From contig JANYDA010000009.1 in the NCBI GenBank assembly GCA_025360005.1, positions 62,001-126,000 on the forward strand: a DNA stretch of 64,000 nucleotides, given 5' to 3'. A model generated the notes under the pieces. The model saw only the letters and a list, made by a program, of their open reading frames with translations. It did no database searches and was not told the origin of the DNA. Source of the stretch: Fibrobacteria bacterium (GTDB lineage: Bacteria > Fibrobacterota > Fibrobacteria > UBA11236). Shown here in pieces: positions 40,748-49,574 of the stretch. Every line of letters starts with the position of its first letter. The first letter of the stretch is position 1. The position numbers and the translations under genes are program-made.

Positions 40748-43627
40748 TCAGCCCGCGGAGGCCAATGGCTGCCGAATGCCAGCCCGCAGCTTTTGCTGCA
40801 GTTCCGCCACCTTGGCCATCAGTTGCAAGGGGCTCATGGCGTTCACGTCCAGGCCCATAAGTTCTTCATAGCCTTTGCGATGAAGGGGGTTTTCCACTTC
40901 CAGAACGGCCGGATTGAACAAATCCACTTGCAGACCGGGCTTGCGTTCCAGGGCCTTGACGCCATCCCGGTCCGGCTGAACACCGTGTTCCGGCCTCCGG
41001 GCAAGCATCGGCGCGGCACCGGGCGACGGCTCACGCAGGGAGCCTCCATCGCCATCGCGGTCTATCGCCCGCAATTGCGGCGCCGCGGCCATCCCATGGC
41101 TTTCCAGTTCCGCCAGGATTTGCCAGGCGCGGTTCACCACCGCATCCGGCACGCCCGCCATCTTGGCCACATGGATGCCGTAGCTGGAGTCGCAACCGCC
41201 TTCCACCACCTTGCGCAGGAAGATGACCTCGCCATCCGCCTCCTTCACAGTAACTTGTACGTTACGTAGGCGATTGAGGCCGCCGGCCAGCTGCGTCAGT
41301 TCATGATAATGGGTGGCGAACAAGGTGCGCGCGGCTATGCGGCCGTCCTGGTGGAGGGCTTCCGTGATGGCCCAGGCCAGCGATAATCCGTCGTAGGTAC
41401 TGGTGCCGCGGCCTATCTCGTCCAGCAGGATGAGGCTGCGCGGGCTGGCGTGGTTGAGGATGTTGGCGGTCTCGATCATCTCCACCATGAAGGTGCTCTG
41501 GCCCTTGGCCAGCCTGTCCGTGGCGCCCACGCGGGTGAAGATGCGATCCACCAGGCCTATATGCGCCGCCTCCGCGGGTACGAAGGATCCAATCTGCGCC
41601 AACAGGGTGATGAGGCCCACTTGGCGCAGGTAGGTGGATTTACCCGCCATGTTGGGCCCGGTGATGAGCAGGATTTGCCGCCCTTGCGAATCCAGATCCA
41701 CGTCGTTGGCGATGTACATGCCTTCTTCCGTGATCGATTCCACCACGGGATGGCGCCCATTGCGGATGCGTAAGGACGTGCCTTCCGAGATTTCCGGCCG
41801 CGTGAAGCGCAGGTCCCGCGCGGCCTTGGCCAGGCAGCAAAGCACGTCCACGGCGCCCAGGATTTGCGCCGCTTCCAGGATATGCCCCGCCGCCGCGTTC
41901 ACGCTTTCGCGGATGGCGCAGAAGATGCGGTACTCGCAGGAGTTGATCTCGCCTTCCGCGCCCAGGATACGGGATTCCCAGTCCTTCATCTCCGGGGTGA
42001 TATAGCGTTCCGCGCCCACCAGGGATTGCTTGCGCAGGTAGTTGGCCGGGACCTTGTCTTCCTGGGCTTTGGTCACTTCGATGTAATAGCCGAATACTTT
42101 GTTGTAGCCCACTTTGAGGCTGTTGATGCCGGTGGCTTCGCGCTCGCGGGCCTGCAACCCGTTCAGCCATTCGCGGCCGTCGCGGATGCCGTTCACCAAT
42201 TCATCGAGTTCGGGATAGACGTCCGGCCGGATCATGCCGCCTTCGCGCACCGTCAAAGGCGGCCGTTCCGTGAGCCGGTCGACTAGGTCCTGGCCCATCC
42301 CGCTCACGGCGGCCAGCTTGCCCAGGCTCTTGCGGAAGATGTCCGATTGCAACGCTTCCAGGCAGCGGCCCACTTCGCCCGCTTCGATCAGGGAATTGCC
42401 CAGGCCTTGCAGGTCCCGCCCATGCGCGCGCGCGGAACCGCAGCGGGCCACGATGCGCTCCATGTCGTTGATGGCCTGCAGATGCCCGCGCAGTTCTTCC
42501 AGCGCCTGGGGTTTATCCAATAGTTCCTGGATGGCGTCCTGGCGGGCGCGGATCATTTTAGGTTCCAGCAGGGGATGGGTGAGCCAGAACTTGAAGGAGC
42601 GCCCGCCCATGGCGGTGACGGTGCGATCGAGCAATTGGAACAGGGTGCCGCTTTCATCGTCACCATGCATGGGCCGGATGAGTTCCAGGTTGCGGACCGT
42701 GGCCGCGTCCAGGGTCATGTGCTGCTCAAAGCGGCTGGGCGTGAGGCGCACCAGATGATGCAGTTCGGATTTCTTGTTGTCCTTGACGTAGGCCAGCGCG
42801 GCGGCGGCGCGGAGACCCAACGCCATATGCGCGCAATCGAAGGCTTCCAGGGAATGCACCTTGAACTGGCGCGTGAGCGCGGCGGTGCCCTCGGAAAGAT
42901 TGAAAAATCCCTTGGGCAAAAGCGTGAGGAGCACGCGATCCTGATCGCGCAATTGCGAGAGCGCGGGCGGGATTTCCGCCGTTTCCGGCAACAATACTTC
43001 CTGCGCGCCCAGCCGGTAGATTTCGTTGGCGACCTGTTCCAAGGTCCCTTCCATCACCACGAAGCGGCCCGTGCTGAGATCCAGGTAAGCCAATCCGAAG
43101 GGTTGGGAATCCGCCATGGTTGCCGATGCGGAACCCGCCGATGCCGTACCCAAAGCCAAGGCGGTTCCGGCGTCCAATGCCAATGCGGCCCCGGAGGCGG
43201 AAGGCGCAGAGTCCGGACCGCGCACCAGGGCGGCGGGATACAGCGAGACCAGGTAATTGTTGGTCTTGGCGTCCAGGTAGTTCTCGCTCATGGCGGTGCC
43301 GCGCGTCACCAGCTCCGTGACTTCCCGCTTGACGATGCCCTTGGCCTCGGCGGGATCTTCCACTTGTTCGCACACCGCGATTTTCAAACCCGCTCCGATG
43401 AGCTTGGGCATGTAGCGTTCGATGGCATGATGGGGAAAGCCCGCCAAGGGCGTCTTGTCCGCCCCGCCATGATTGCGCGCCGTCAAGGTCAGCCCCAGCA
43501 CCTTGGAAGCCGTGATGGCATCCTCGTTGAACAACTCGTAGAAATCCCCCATGCGGTACAGCAAGATGGAATCGGGATGCCGGGATTTGATCTCCAGGTA
43601 CTGTTTCATCATGGGAGTTTGGGACAT
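40748..43627 (-). CDS. mutS: DNA mismatch repair protein MutS
   Basis: The product is 959 aa from ATG 43627 (MSQTPMMKQYLEIKSRHPDSILLYRMGDFYELF). Mismatch-recognition Phe-x-Glu lies in GDFYELF. The connector, lever (MTLDAATVRNLELIRPM) and clamp domains follow, then the ABC-type ATPase with Walker A ITGPNMAGKSTYLRQ, Walker B SLILLDEIGRGTSTYDG and the helix-turn-helix near the end. It recognises mispairs and recruits MutL. Two Ala/Ser-rich insertions, near residues 150-190 and in the C-terminal ~70, make it longer than E. coli MutS. The frame is open to 43684, but that extension translates the intergenic repeat. It lies downstream of scpA-scpB. Confidence 0.96.
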   Translation of the reverse strand: MSQTPMMKQYLEIKSRHPDSILLYRMGDFYELFNEDAITASKVLGLTLTARNHGGADKTPLAGFPHHAIERYMPKLIGAGLKIAVCEQVEDPAEAKGIVKREVTELVTRGTAMSENYLDAKTNNYLVSLYPAALVRGPDSAPSASGAALALDAGTALALGTASAGSASATMADSQPFGLAYLDLSTGRFVVMEGTLEQVANEIYRLGAQEVLLPETAEIPPALSQLRDQDRVLLTLLPKGFFNLSEGTAALTRQFKVHSLEAFDCAHMALGLRAAAALAYVKDNKKSELHHLVRLTPSRFEQHMTLDAATVRNLELIRPMHGDDESGTLFQLLDRTVTAMGGRSFKFWLTHPLLEPKMIRARQDAIQELLDKPQALEELRGHLQAINDMERIVARCGSARAHGRDLQGLGNSLIEAGEVGRCLEALQSDIFRKSLGKLAAVSGMGQDLVDRLTERPPLTVREGGMIRPDVYPELDELVNGIRDGREWLNGLQAREREATGINSLKVGYNKVFGYYIEVTKAQEDKVPANYLRKQSLVGAERYITPEMKDWESRILGAEGEINSCEYRIFCAIRESVNAAAGHILEAAQILGAVDVLCCLAKAARDLRFTRPEISEGTSLRIRNGRHPVVESITEEGMYIANDVDLDSQGRQILLITGPNMAGKSTYLRQVGLITLLAQIGSFVPAEAAHIGLVDRIFTRVGATDRLAKGQSTFMVEMIETANILNHASPRSLILLDEIGRGTSTYDGLSLAWAITEALHQDGRIAARTLFATHYHELTQLAGGLNRLRNVQVTVKEADGEVIFLRKVVEGGCDSSYGIHVAKMAGVPDAVVNRAWQILAELESHGMAAAPQLRAIDRDGDGGSLREPSPGAAPMLARRPEHGVQPDRDGVKALERKPGLQVDLFNPAVLEVENPLHRKGYEELMGLDVNAMSPLQLMAKVAELQQKLRAGIRQPLASAG

Positions 43628-43665
43628 GGGGAGGGTTACCTGAGTCGGTACAGAGGGAAGATTTT

Positions 43666-43700
43666 CGCAAATTGAAAATTGCAAATTGAAAATCGCAAAA
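43666..43700. repeat. solo arm of the AT-rich repeat element (scpB/mutS gap)
   Basis: Positions 43667-43700 read GCAAATTGAAAATT twice with small variations, then CGCAAAA: one arm of the element seen at 14884-15024. No complementary arm is found within 150 bp on either side. It fills part of the short gap between scpB and mutS. It also creates an in-frame ATG-like extension that would add MQFSIC to MutS. Confidence 0.8.
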
Positions 43701-43715
43701 ATCCTCTACTGCCTC

Positions 43716-44579
43716 TCACTCCAACTGCCCCATCGACATCTGCTCCCCGTCCGGTTCTTCCTGGGAAACCTCCGTTACCGTGCCGTCGGCGGCGATTTGC
43801 GGGATCAACGCTTGGGCGTTGACGATGGCTTCAAACTCGGAGAGGCGGGGGAGATCGTCGGGGACGCGGCTGATGCCGAAGTAGCGCATGAACTCCCGCG
43901 TGGTGGAATAGCTGAAGGCGCTGCCCATGGCGTCCGTGCGGCCGTTCACGTCCACGAGTTTCTTTTCCAAAAGGCTTTTCATGCAGCCGTCCACGTTCAC
44001 GCCGCGGATGGATTCGATTTCCGCCTTGGTGATGGGCTGCTTGTAGGCGATGATGGCCAGGGTTTCCAGGCTGGCCTGCGACAGGCGGCGCGGATTGGCA
44101 TCCTTGAACAGCTTGCGGACCCAGGGGTAATATTGCGTGCGGGTGCGGATGCGGAAGGTGCCGTCCACTTCCAGCAGCTCAAACGGCGCGGCTTGTTCCT
44201 CGAAGTTTTTGTTGGCCCCCTTGACCAGGCGGCGGATGCTGGGCAAGTCCCAATCCTCGCCCATGATCTCCTTCAAGGTCCGCGCGCTCAGGAAATCCTG
44301 GCTGGCGAACAGAAGCGCGCATAAAAGCTTTTCCGGATCCGGCGTCCACGCGGATTCCGGTTCTTCGCCCTCGGCGGCTTCGGGGTTTTCCGAAACGGCC
44401 AAGGCTCCGGCATTATCAGATGCCGCGGATGCCGATGCGGATTCCGCTTGGGTCCCGTCGCTTACGGGTCCGGGCGCCGCAGCTGCCGCCTCGGCATCCG
44501 TCACGGCCGAATCTGCTGAATCGGGGTTTTCCGAATCGTGATGATGGTGATCTTGGGAACGGTCCTGGGGAAGATTCAA
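43716..44579 (-). CDS. scpB: segregation and condensation protein B
   Basis: The 287-aa ScpB forms the SMC-ScpAB condensin kleisin complex that organises and segregates the chromosome. The two winged-helix domains are visible from about residue 80: PEKLLCALLFASQDFLSARTLKEIM and RRLSQASLETLAIIAYKQPITKAEIESIRGVNVDG, then LVDVNGRTDAMGSAFSYSTTREFMRYFGI. The first ~75 residues are an acidic Ala/Ser/Glu-rich disordered extension starting with a DHHHHDSENPD stretch, unusual for the family. It follows scpA by 78 bp on the same strand. Confidence 0.93.
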   Translation of the reverse strand: MNLPQDRSQDHHHHDSENPDSADSAVTDAEAAAAAPGPVSDGTQAESASASAASDNAGALAVSENPEAAEGEEPESAWTPDPEKLLCALLFASQDFLSARTLKEIMGEDWDLPSIRRLVKGANKNFEEQAAPFELLEVDGTFRIRTRTQYYPWVRKLFKDANPRRLSQASLETLAIIAYKQPITKAEIESIRGVNVDGCMKSLLEKKLVDVNGRTDAMGSAFSYSTTREFMRYFGISRVPDDLPRLSEFEAIVNAQALIPQIAADGTVTEVSQEEPDGEQMSMGQLE

Positions 44580-44657
44580 CGTCGGGATTCCTTGTCGGTC
44601 TGCGGTGCCACTCTGACCGGTAAAGTTAGCAAATCCAGCCGCTTACACAGGACCGTA

Positions 44658-45836
44658 TCAGTCTTCGTCCTCGGGTTCCGGCACGGTCGGTACGTCCTCT
44701 TGCGCCAGCCGCATGCGTTCCATCAGGTCATGGATGGCGGCCTGGGCGATGGGATCGTTTTCTTCCGCGGCATCCACGTCATTAACGGCCTCGGCAGGGA
44801 CGGGCGCCGCGCCCTCCGTTTCTACCGTGGTGGATTCCGCTGCGGACTCGGGGGCTTGTGAGAAGGGGTCGGTTTCGCCAGCCTCCGCCTCTCCGCCCGG
44901 CGTCTCGCCGGCCTGGATATCCCCCGGCAGGATTCCGTTTTCCAGATCGCGCAAAGCCTCTTCCAAAGCATTGGCTAAGGTGCGCTTCTTGATCTGTTCC
45001 TTGATGATGTCCACCAGGCCTTCCTTGAATTCCGGAAGCGGCTCCAGGTGGGACTCATCCACCTTCAATTCCATTTCGTATTCGGCGGCCTTCTGCTTGC
45101 GGTAGACCCAGATGGGCCCCAGGGCATGGCTTTGCCGGAACACGATACGGTCGAGCTTTGCAAGTTCGAGTATGGACATGAAGGTCACCACCAGGGAGAT
45201 GGTGCGCGTATCGCTGGCGAAGAGATCCTCGAACAGGCTGCGGCCGCGCTCGTTCAGGGATACCTCCACCTCCTGCATGCGATCCTCGATGGTCACATCG
45301 TCGATCTCAACTTCATGCACCGGGATCTTGGGCTTGGAAAGCACCACGTTGCGGAAGGCGGCCAGCAGATCGAAAACGCCGGCTTCCTCTTCCAGCTCCG
45401 CCTCGTTCTTCTCGTCCCCGGTTTCGCCGCGCCCACGCCCGTAAGCGCCGAAATGGCGCGACTCGTGGTTGCGCAAAACGCGCGCCGCTTCCTTGAACTT
45501 CTGGTATTCCAGCATCTGTTGGATCAGCGCCTGCCGGTCCAGCTCGTACTCCATGTCCTCCAGCTCATCCTTCTGATCGGCCGGGAGCAGTTCGCGCGCC
45601 TTGAGCCGCATCAGGCGGGCCGCCATCACCAGGAACTCCCCGGCATTGGCCAGGTTCATGTCTTTGATGGTATCGATATACAGCAGGTATTGATCGGTGA
45701 TCACCGAGATCTGGATTTGGCGCGGATCCAGTTCGTTCTTCTGCACCAGGTAGAGCAGCAAATCCAGCGGGCCTTCAAAGACCCCCAGCTTCACCTCATA
45801 CTCGCTTTCGATCAACTGCTTTACGGGTGTGCTCAT
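44658..45836 (-). CDS. scpA: segregation and condensation protein A
   Basis: The product is 392 aa from ATG 45836 (MSTPVKQLIESEYEVKLGVFEGPLDLLLYLVQKNELDPRQI), with GGAAAGG just upstream; the frame continues to 45866 weakly. The N-terminal SMC-neck-binding region contains the FEGPLDLLLYLV signature, then AGEFLVMAARLMRLKARELLPA. The C-terminal winged helix that binds the SMC head is near LVVTFMSILELAKLDRIVFRQSHALGPIWVYR. After it comes a ~100-residue acidic, Ala/Glu-rich tail that most ScpA proteins lack. It is the first gene of scpA-scpB-mutS on the minus strand. Confidence 0.93.
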   Translation of the reverse strand: MSTPVKQLIESEYEVKLGVFEGPLDLLLYLVQKNELDPRQIQISVITDQYLLYIDTIKDMNLANAGEFLVMAARLMRLKARELLPADQKDELEDMEYELDRQALIQQMLEYQKFKEAARVLRNHESRHFGAYGRGRGETGDEKNEAELEEEAGVFDLLAAFRNVVLSKPKIPVHEVEIDDVTIEDRMQEVEVSLNERGRSLFEDLFASDTRTISLVVTFMSILELAKLDRIVFRQSHALGPIWVYRKQKAAEYEMELKVDESHLEPLPEFKEGLVDIIKEQIKKRTLANALEEALRDLENGILPGDIQAGETPGGEAEAGETDPFSQAPESAAESTTVETEGAAPVPAEAVNDVDAAEENDPIAQAAIHDLMERMRLAQEDVPTVPEPEDED

Positions 45837-46129
45837 ACGCCTTTCCGGACCCGGAAACCCGGGCAAGACAAGTTAACAATCCCCCCTTTCCGGGCGGGTC
45901 CGTTCTGCCGCATCCATCCCTTCCGCCGCCGCCTTTCAATCCTCCCAGGCCCTTTGTCGCTGAAATCCGCCATAAAAACGCGAACAACGCCGTTTGGGCG
46001 AACGCGGGGCATCGGGATGCTCACCATATGGGACCGGCGGTTCCTCCGCCTGGAAGGGGCGGTATGCGATTTACGGAACGGGATGCAAGGAAAAAAAATG
46101 GGCGCCAGGGGCCAACGGCGGGGCATTCC

Positions 46130-47326
46130 ATGGCGCTTCCAAGGGGCTTCCGCCTGGCCGCCGCCGCCCTCCTGGTGGGACTCTCGCAGGCTCCCGCGCC
46201 CGCAGCCGAGGCTCCCACGGTCGGCACCTGGTTCGACGGCTTGGGTTCGCCTTACGGCGGCTGCGGAGTGCCGCAGGATTTGCTCGAGACCCAGGATTTC
46301 GTGGCGCTCAACGTCTACAACACTCCGGGCGAATACGCCAAGTCCCCCGCGCGGCCCCTGCAGGGCCCGGATCTGGCGGTGCTGGGAGCTTTCGAGAACG
46401 GTCTTAATTGCGGGCGCTGGATCCATGTCACCATCGGTCCCATCTGCACGGGCACCAATGACGGGGCGCCCGGCCAGCCTTTCTGCCGCGGCGCCGGCGC
46501 CCAATGGGTGGACGACGCCTATTCCGGCGGCGAGTTGGACATGCTAGTGGCCGATTCCTGCGGGGACGGCAATGCCTGGTGCCGGGACAGCCGCCTGCAT
46601 ATCGATCTCTCCAAGGGCTCGCTGGCCCGCTTCCGCAAGAACGGTACGCTATTGGACAACCTGGAGCCGGCGCATTGGAACAACCGTTCCCTTTCCTGGA
46701 AATACCAGCCCGCTCCCGCGTATACGGGGGACGTGCGCATCTATTTCCTCAAAGGCGCGCAGAAGTATTGGCCCGCCGTCATGATCACGCATCTGCCCAA
46801 CGGCATCCATGCCGTGGAACAGCTGGTGGGCGGGGCCTGGCAGCGCGCCGACCGCTATAGCGATCTGGGCCAGGGCTTCATCCTCAAGCCTGCGGACTCT
46901 TTCCGTATCCGCCTCATCGACGCGGACGATAAGCCGGTGCTGGACGCCAGGGAATACGCGTTCACCGCGCCCGCGGCCTGCAACGGCGGCACATGCGATG
47001 GCGCGGCCACGGCCGCCGATTACCAGGCTTTCCCTGCGGGCGGATCGGCGCTGCGTCCCGCGGCCGGGGCCGCCGATGACGATTCGCGCGCTTCCGTGCA
47101 TGCTTTGCCCGCCGGGGTCTCCGTGGTTTTCCATCCTCCCGCCTCGGGCCGCTGGAAGGTTTCCGCCTTGGACGCGCGCGGCCATGTCGCCGCTGCCGGT
47201 TACGGTAACGCACAAGTGTCCCAAGCCTGCCAAGTCGATTTACCGGGGCTGGGACGCGGCGTGTATTCCCTCCGTTTCCAATCCGGCGCGCTGCGCTTGG
47301 CCGGGAAAACGGTCGCCATTCCTTAA
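46130..47326 (+). CDS. secreted expansin-like protein with C-terminal type IX-like sorting module
   Basis: The product is 398 aa from ATG 46130; ATG 46064 has a better RBS (AAGGGG) and would lengthen the signal n-region by 22 residues. Signal GFRLAAAALLVGLSQAPAPAAEA. Domain 1 is a double-psi barrel: TWFDGLGSPYGGCGVP, VALNVYNTPGEY, CGRWIHVTIGPICTG and LDMLVADSCGDGNAWCRDSRLHIDLS, with the Asp of the HID motif conserved as in expansins. Domain 2 resembles CBM63: LSWKYQPAPAYTGDVRIYFLKGAQKYWPAVMITHLPNGIHAVEQL. The last ~80 residues (WKVSALDARGHVAAAG ... GVYSLRFQSGALRLAGK) look like a secretion/sorting module. It probably loosens polysaccharide networks without hydrolysis. Confidence 0.75.
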   Translation: MALPRGFRLAAAALLVGLSQAPAPAAEAPTVGTWFDGLGSPYGGCGVPQDLLETQDFVALNVYNTPGEYAKSPARPLQGPDLAVLGAFENGLNCGRWIHVTIGPICTGTNDGAPGQPFCRGAGAQWVDDAYSGGELDMLVADSCGDGNAWCRDSRLHIDLSKGSLARFRKNGTLLDNLEPAHWNNRSLSWKYQPAPAYTGDVRIYFLKGAQKYWPAVMITHLPNGIHAVEQLVGGAWQRADRYSDLGQGFILKPADSFRIRLIDADDKPVLDAREYAFTAPAACNGGTCDGAATAADYQAFPAGGSALRPAAGAADDDSRASVHALPAGVSVVFHPPASGRWKVSALDARGHVAAAGYGNAQVSQACQVDLPGLGRGVYSLRFQSGALRLAGKTVAIP

Positions 47327-47435
47327 CCGCCCGCATTCCGGAAGGAATGTCCGGCATCGTCACAAAAGCGAAACGGATTGGAAAAAGGATTGCGCCTGCG
47401 CGGGATTACTTTACCCCGCACCAGGAGGTCCGATC

Positions 47436-49433
47436 ATGAAACAATCCATTTCCCCCGTCGCCATCGCAATGTTGGCCGCGCAATTATCCCTGGCCCCGCA
47501 GGCCAAGGCATACGACATTTCCGGAAAGGTGGTGGACAGCGCCGGCGCGGCCGTGGCCCAGGCCAAGGTCTGGTTGCAAAGCGATTCCGGCTATTCCGTG
47601 CAAACCGGCGCGGACGGAAGTTTCCATTTCGTGGGAACGGCCTCCGCCTTGCGGCCCGCGTCCGCGCCGGAAGCCGGCGGGCTTCGGCTGAGCATGCGGG
47701 ACGGGTCCCTGTACCTGTACGCGCCCAAGGCGATGCGCTTGAGCCTCACCTTGGCGGGCCTGGACGGACGCGCCATCCGCAGCGCCGCCAATGTGAACGT
47801 GGCGGAAGGATCCAACCTCTTGGATAAATTCATCGGCCACGTACGCAACGGCGTCTATGCCTTGCGCCTGCGCGGCGAAGGGATCTCCTTGAAGACCAAT
47901 CTGATTCAAGGCTCCGCTCCCGTTTTGGTCCCGTCCGCCAACGCGGCGAGCGGCGCGGGTTCACTCCCGGCCGGCGCTTCCGGAACGGGTTCCGGCAAAT
48001 CCGCGGCCCGCACGTCGGTAGCCCCCGGCCTTGCGGATTGGAACGGCAAAGCCGGCTTGGCCGTATCCAAGGACGGCTACGCCCCCATGCTCTACGTCCC
48101 CTCCGCGGAAACGGAAACGGGCGTTTCCGTAACGCTCAAGAAACCCATCGCCAAGCCCGGCCATATCATCGTCATCTACCTGGAGAATTGGAGTTTCGAT
48201 GCCATGTACGGCCAATTCCCCGGCGCGGAAGGCGTGGCGCAAGCCTACAACGCGGAACCCCAGCGCGATTCCAACAACGTCGCCTACGCCACCTTGCCTC
48301 ATCCTTGGAACACGGACAATAACACTTCCGACAACCTCTTCCCGGACACCTTATCCAACAAGCCGTACCCATTGTTCAAATACATCACCCTGAGCACCGT
48401 GGTGCCGGATCTGGTCCATCGCTTCTACCAGGAACAATTGCAGATCCATGGCGGCAAGATGGATCAATTCGCCGCCGTCTCCAATGCGCGCGGCCTCACC
48501 ATGGGTTACTTCGACACGGACAGCTTGCCCCTGGCCGCTTACGCCAAGCAATACACCCTTTGCGATCATTTCTTCCATTCCGCTTTCGGCGGCTCCTTCC
48601 TGAACCATCAATGGCTCATCGCCGCGCGCACGCCCCTGTGGGCGGACATCCCCGCCAAATACCGGGCCACCCTGGATCCCGCCACCGGCATGGCCATGAA
48701 GAAATCCGATCGTTCCTATGCCGACGGCCAGGCCACCCCGGAAGGCTTACTCATCAACACCATCTATACGCATAACAATCCCCACCCGGCCACCGCCGCG
48801 GCCGATCAACTGGTGCCGGATCTCGATTATCCCACCATCGGCGATCGCATGAACGACAAGGGGGTTTCCTGGGGCTGGTATTCCGGGGGCTGGGATTCGG
48901 CCACCGTGGGCCATCCGGATTCGGCTTTCCAATTCCATCACCAGCCTTTCGCCTTTTTCAAGAATTATTCCGATGGTACCCCCGGCAAAGCGGCCCATCT
49001 GAAAGATGAAAAGGATTTCATGAGCGCTCTGCAAGGCGGCACCTTGCCCTCGGTAAGCTTCCTCAAGCCGGTGGGCGTCAACAACGAGCATCCCGACTAT
49101 ACCGATGTCCGCACCGGCGAGTTGCATACCATGGCGTTGATCGACGCCATCAAAGCCAGCTCCATCTGGAACGACGCGGTCATCGTGGTCACCTACGACG
49201 AGAATGGCGGCTTCTACGATCACGTGGCGCCGCCCGTCATCGATCGTTGGGGTCCGGGCACGCGCGTGCCTACCCTGGTGATCTCCCCCTTCGCCAAGAA
49301 AGGCTATGTGGACAAGCATGCCTATGAGACCGTGTCCATCCTGAGCCTCATCGAAAGGCGCTTCGGTCTGCTGCCGCTCAGTTCGCGCGATGCGGGCGCG
49401 GCGGATCTCACCGCTGCGCTTGAGCTGCCCTAA
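47436..49433 (+). CDS. secreted phosphoesterase (phospholipase C / AcpA family) with N-terminal regulatory-like domain
   Basis: The product is 665 aa from ATG 47436, with a perfect AGGAGGT 7 nt upstream. Signal SPVAIAMLAAQLSLAPQAKA. A carboxypeptidase-regulatory-like beta sandwich (YDISGKVVDSAGAAVAQAKVWL...GADGSFHF) is interrupted by a module resembling type IX sorting domains (LTLAGLDGRAIRSAANVNV...GVYALRLRGEGISLKTNLI) and resumes at KDGYAPMLYV. The phosphoesterase domain follows: HIIVIYLENWSFDAMYGQFPGA, HFFHSAFGGSFLNHQWLIA, VTYDENGGFYDHVAPP and VPTLVISPFAKKGYVD. Such enzymes hydrolyse phospholipids or phosphomonoesters outside the cell. It follows the expansin gene, both being secreted. Confidence 0.88.
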   Translation: MKQSISPVAIAMLAAQLSLAPQAKAYDISGKVVDSAGAAVAQAKVWLQSDSGYSVQTGADGSFHFVGTASALRPASAPEAGGLRLSMRDGSLYLYAPKAMRLSLTLAGLDGRAIRSAANVNVAEGSNLLDKFIGHVRNGVYALRLRGEGISLKTNLIQGSAPVLVPSANAASGAGSLPAGASGTGSGKSAARTSVAPGLADWNGKAGLAVSKDGYAPMLYVPSAETETGVSVTLKKPIAKPGHIIVIYLENWSFDAMYGQFPGAEGVAQAYNAEPQRDSNNVAYATLPHPWNTDNNTSDNLFPDTLSNKPYPLFKYITLSTVVPDLVHRFYQEQLQIHGGKMDQFAAVSNARGLTMGYFDTDSLPLAAYAKQYTLCDHFFHSAFGGSFLNHQWLIAARTPLWADIPAKYRATLDPATGMAMKKSDRSYADGQATPEGLLINTIYTHNNPHPATAAADQLVPDLDYPTIGDRMNDKGVSWGWYSGGWDSATVGHPDSAFQFHHQPFAFFKNYSDGTPGKAAHLKDEKDFMSALQGGTLPSVSFLKPVGVNNEHPDYTDVRTGELHTMALIDAIKASSIWNDAVIVVTYDENGGFYDHVAPPVIDRWGPGTRVPTLVISPFAKKGYVDKHAYETVSILSLIERRFGLLPLSSRDAGAADLTAALELP

Positions 49434-49452
49434 CAGGGTGTTGAAAAAGTCC
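49434..49452 (+). repeat. possible solo insertion-sequence end
   Basis: CAGGGTGTTGAAAAAGTCC lies directly after the phosphoesterase stop. 16 of 19 bases match the minus strand at 58831-58813, and its first 10 match 21515-21524. From memory, GGGTGTTGAAAAAGTCC-type sequences form the terminal repeats of several insertion sequences. No transposase or second end is nearby, so this is either a relic or coincidence. Confidence 0.4.
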
Positions 49453-49574
49453 GCGCGGGCTTTCGGCCGGACGTCCCCCGAATGGGCCGCCCGGCTTTTC
49501 CGGGCCTCGTGTCCGCCCGCTGCCGCTCCCATGGTTCTCGCCGCCGGCAGTCGCATGGATTTATCTTATCCGGT

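Noticed and set aside
15824-41265. Near-identical 18-mer GTAACGTAC(C/A)AGTTACTG at ~15824-15842 and ~41247-41265
   Set aside because: Both lie inside coding sequence (livM tail and mutS) and encode NVPVT and NVQVT. A 17/18 match between two sites is expected by chance in 64 kb.
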